Shown here in pieces: positions 22,419 through 24,115 of a stretch of 24,115 nt of DNA. The position numbers were made by a program, and so were the translations under genes. Under the pieces are notes generated by a model, which saw only the letters and a program-made list of their open reading frames with translations, was not told where the DNA came from and ran no database searches. Origin of the DNA: Actinomycetota bacterium (GTDB taxonomy: Bacteria; Actinomycetota; Acidimicrobiia; Acidimicrobiales; Ilumatobacteraceae); NCBI GenBank assembly GCA_005793785.1, contig SXPW01000025.1, positions 1 through 24,115 on the forward strand, read 5' to 3'. The stretch's first letter is position 1, and each line of letters opens with the position of its first letter.

Positions 22419-23642
22419 TTATCGCGCGACGAGGCTGGCGAGGCGTGAGATTCCCTCGCGGAGGTCCTCGTCACCGAGTGCAAACGAGAATCGCGCATAA
22501 CGAGGCGCGCCAAAGGCTTCGCCCGGCACGAACGCAACCCTGGCTTGCTCGAGCACCATATCGGCCAGTTGCATGGTGTTGGCGGCGGTCAGACCCGCGA
22601 TGTCGCGATGCAGAAGTCCGGAGAAATTCGGGAAACAGTAGAACGCACCTTGTGGTTTCATACACGTGACGCCAGGTATTTCGATCAGCATCCGATGCAT
22701 CAGACTCCCGCGTCGCTCGAAGGCGGTTCGCATCCGTGAAACGTCATCCAAGCCGCCGGTCAATGCCGCCAACGCCGCGTACTGAGCCACGTTGGAGACG
22801 TTGCTCGTGGTGTGGCTCTGGAAGTTGATGGCGGCCTTCATCACGTCCGGCGGCCCGATCATCCAACCCACGCGCCATCCAGTCATGGCATAGGTTTTCG
22901 CAACGCCATTGACGATCACGCAACGATCGGCGATCTCGGGTACCAACGTGGGCATGGAGTGGAACTCATGTCCGCCGTAGGTGAGATGCTCATAAATCTC
23001 GTCGGTGACCACCCATACGTCGTTTTCGACAGCCCACCTACCGATGGCAACCGTCTCCTCGCGCGAGTACACCGCGCCACTCGGGTTGTCGGGGGACACG
23101 AAGAGCAACACCTTGGTGCGAGGAGTCTTGGCGCGCTCCAATTGCTCGACGGTGACTTTGAATTCGGTCTCCTCGGTGGTGTCGATCACCTTGGGTATGC
23201 CGCCCGCAAGCGCAATTGCCTCGGGATACGTGGTCCAATACGGCGCCGGACAAATCACCTCGTCGCCCGGGTCGCACAACGCGGCGAAAGCCACGAACAC
23301 GGCGTACTTTCCGCCCACGGTCACCAACACTTGCGACGAAGCGCACCCAAAGCCACTGTCGCGCTTGGTCTTGGCAGCGATTGCATCGCGCAACGCAGGC
23401 AAACCCGCTGCTGGCGTGTACCGATGGGCCCTCGGATCCCGCGCAGCCTTGACCGCCGCCTCCACGATGTGCTCGGGTGTCGGGAAGTCGGGCTCGCCGG
23501 CGCCGAACCCAATGACGTGTTCACCCTTGGCCTGAAGGGCCTTTGCCTTTGCGTCGACCGCCAACGTCGCCGACTCGGCTATGGAGGCGAGTCGTGCCGA
23601 CACCCTCGACTTCATGTTTGCGGATGTTGAACTCGACGACAT
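22419..23642 (-). CDS. aspC: Aspartate aminotransferase (class I, PLP-dependent)
   Basis: The protein has 407 residues from the ATG at 23642. SRVSARLASIAESATLAVDAKAK with GFGAGEPDFPTPEHIVEA is the start of the type Ib aspartate aminotransferase family. PLP-site residues include Asn186 in SPDNPSGAVYS, Asp214/Tyr217 in VVTDEIYEHLTYGG and the Schiff-base Lys249 in NGVAKTYAMTGWRVGWM; the C-terminal Arg lies in APRYARFSFALGDEDL. It interconverts aspartate plus 2-oxoglutarate with oxaloacetate plus glutamate in the cytosol. The frame is open to 23807, but that part lies under serC. The ATG at 23642 is favoured by a TAGCAT seven bases upstream; it gives a short Ser-rich extension. The ATG at 23615 (MKSRVSARL) is the alternative. 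Confidence 0.92.
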   Translation of the reverse strand: MSSSSTSANMKSRVSARLASIAESATLAVDAKAKALQAKGEHVIGFGAGEPDFPTPEHIVEAAVKAARDPRAHRYTPAAGLPALRDAIAAKTKRDSGFGCASSQVLVTVGGKYAVFVAFAALCDPGDEVICPAPYWTTYPEAIALAGGIPKVIDTTEETEFKVTVEQLERAKTPRTKVLLFVSPDNPSGAVYSREETVAIGRWAVENDVWVVTDEIYEHLTYGGHEFHSMPTLVPEIADRCVIVNGVAKTYAMTGWRVGWMIGPPDVMKAAINFQSHTTSNVSNVAQYAALAALTGGLDDVSRMRTAFERRGSLMHRMLIEIPGVTCMKPQGAFYCFPNFSGLLHRDIAGLTAANTMQLADMVLEQARVAFVPGEAFGAPRYARFSFALGDEDLREGISRLASLVAR

Positions 23643-23648
23643 CCCTGC

Positions 23649-23654
23649 CATGCT
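23649..23654 (+). promoter_or_regulatory. Possible degenerate -10 of serC
   Basis: CATGCT is followed by six bases and the GTG at 23661. It matches TANNNT except for its first base and overlaps the -10 of the opposing gene. Confidence 0.3.
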
Positions 23655-23655
23655 A
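23650..23655 (-). promoter_or_regulatory. -10 element of leaderless aspC promoter
   Basis: On the minus strand TAGCAT is followed by seven bases and the ATG at 23642. It lies in the 18-base gap between two divergent start codons. No ribosome site is properly spaced for this ATG. Confidence 0.45.
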
Positions 23656-23660
23656 AGACG

Positions 23661-24115
23661 GTGACGAAGCAGCCCACCACGCCGTTCGAGATTCCCACCA
23701 CCTTGTTGCCACGCGATGGTCGCTTCGGTTGCGGCCCGTCGAAGGTTCGAGACGCGCAACTCGACGCCCTCGCCACCGATGGACGTCGGCTCATGGGCAC
23801 CTCCCACCGTCAGGCACCGGTGAAGAAACTCGTCGGCTCCGTGCGAGCGGGACTACGTGAGTTGTTCGGCCTCCCCGGCGATTGGGAGGTCGTCCTCGGC
23901 AACGGTGGATCCACCGTGTTCTGGGATGTTGCCACATTCGGGCTCATTCGGGAAACCAGCCAGCATCTGGTGTTCGGGGAGTTCTCCCAGAAGTTCGCCG
24001 ACGCAGCTACTGCCGCACCGCACCTCGGAGATCCACTGGTGGTGGCGAGTGAACCCGGAACCCACCCGTCGCCACGGGTCAGCGTGGCGGACACACTGTG
24101 CCTCACCCACAACGA
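23661..24115 (+). CDS. serC: Phosphoserine aminotransferase, N-terminal part (runs off the window)
   Basis: An open frame begins with GTG at 23661 and continues to the right edge; 151 complete codons are present. The peptide matches the actinobacterial SerC type: FEIPTTLLPRDGRFGCGPSK (10-29), MGTSHRQAPVKKLVGSVRAG (about 46-65), VVLGNGGSTVFWDVATFGL (PLP-phosphate region), FGEFSQKFADAA and, at the edge, LCLTHN, where an AHNE motif is usual. The PLP lysine lies beyond the window. The enzyme converts 3-phosphohydroxypyruvate to phosphoserine with glutamate as donor, the second step of serine synthesis. It is divergent from the aspartate aminotransferase with 18 bases between starts and has no ribosome site. 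Confidence 0.93.
   Translation, partial: MTKQPTTPFEIPTTLLPRDGRFGCGPSKVRDAQLDALATDGRRLMGTSHRQAPVKKLVGSVRAGLRELFGLPGDWEVVLGNGGSTVFWDVATFGLIRETSQHLVFGEFSQKFADAATAAPHLGDPLVVASEPGTHPSPRVSVADTLCLTHN

Noticed and set aside
22812..23630. 272-codon plus-strand frame
   Set aside because: Antisense to the aspartate aminotransferase, which has all catalytic motifs.
23650..23664. Five-codon mini-frame (ATG CTA AGA CGG TGA) ahead of serC
   Set aside because: Its stop overlaps the serC GTG, which could suggest coupling, but it has no ribosome site and overlaps the proposed -10, so chance is more likely.
23643..23807. Extended N-terminus of aspC from 23807
   Set aside because: The added residues lie antisense to serC coding sequence and do not resemble the aminotransferase family, which begins near SRVSARL.
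1..24115. tRNA, rRNA, insertion sequences, CRISPR arrays, phage or plasmid genes
   Set aside because: I saw no cloverleaf, rRNA core, transposase motif, regularly spaced repeat or integrase. This was by eye; tRNAscan and repeat searches would settle it.

Overview
The window looks like a chromosomal segment of a high-GC actinobacterium, most likely from the Acidimicrobiia (Ilumatobacter-like); this is inferred from gene content, not from a marker gene. Supporting points are codon positions rich in G and C, a mycothiol-type (MDMPI/DinB-like) protein, frequent GTG/TTG starts, TANNNT -10 elements placed 6-7 nt before SD-less starts (leaderless genes), and a secreted protein ending in a Cys-Lys-rich tail of a kind I recall from planktonic actinobacteria. 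Coding density is very high, every gap is under 200 bases, and I see no mobile element, tRNA, rRNA or CRISPR.

Layout. 1-142: C-terminal end of a type II NADH dehydrogenase. 167-2729 (minus): a DUF1800/DUF1501 pair, the second with a Tat signal. 2755-4634 (plus): a short-chain dehydrogenase and a winged-helix SAM methyltransferase. 4697-6610 (minus): a large metallo-beta-lactamase-fold alkyl sulfatase. 6761-7612 (plus): a lipoprotein esterase of the PHB-depolymerase/feruloyl-esterase type. 7598-7963 (minus): a small coiled-coil protein. 8040-13005 (plus): a tight run of oligopeptide-type ABC binding lipoprotein, two permeases, a secreted propeller-like protein and an M23 metallopeptidase, with no ATPase genes. 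13010-13672 (minus): an NfuA-type Fe-S protein.

The right half is organised around vitamins. A TPP riboswitch (about 13737-13824) leads thiamine pyrophosphokinase, a ThiB-ThiP-ThiQ transporter and a GNAT acetyltransferase (plus, ending 18285). A cobalamin riboswitch (about 22268-22380, minus) leads a BtuF-BtuC-BtuD-like transporter followed by an MDMPI-like protein and a His-containing lipoprotein with a YtkA/CopC-like domain (minus, ending 18287). The two operons run tail to tail with one base between stop codons, so together they form a thiamine and B12 salvage block. 22419-23642 (minus) is an aspartate aminotransferase, divergent from a phosphoserine aminotransferase (serC) that starts at 23661 and runs off the right edge.

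The points most worth a second look are the two extra genes placed under the cobalamin riboswitch, the ATPase-less peptide transporter joined to a cell-wall peptidase, and the repeated leaderless promoter geometry.
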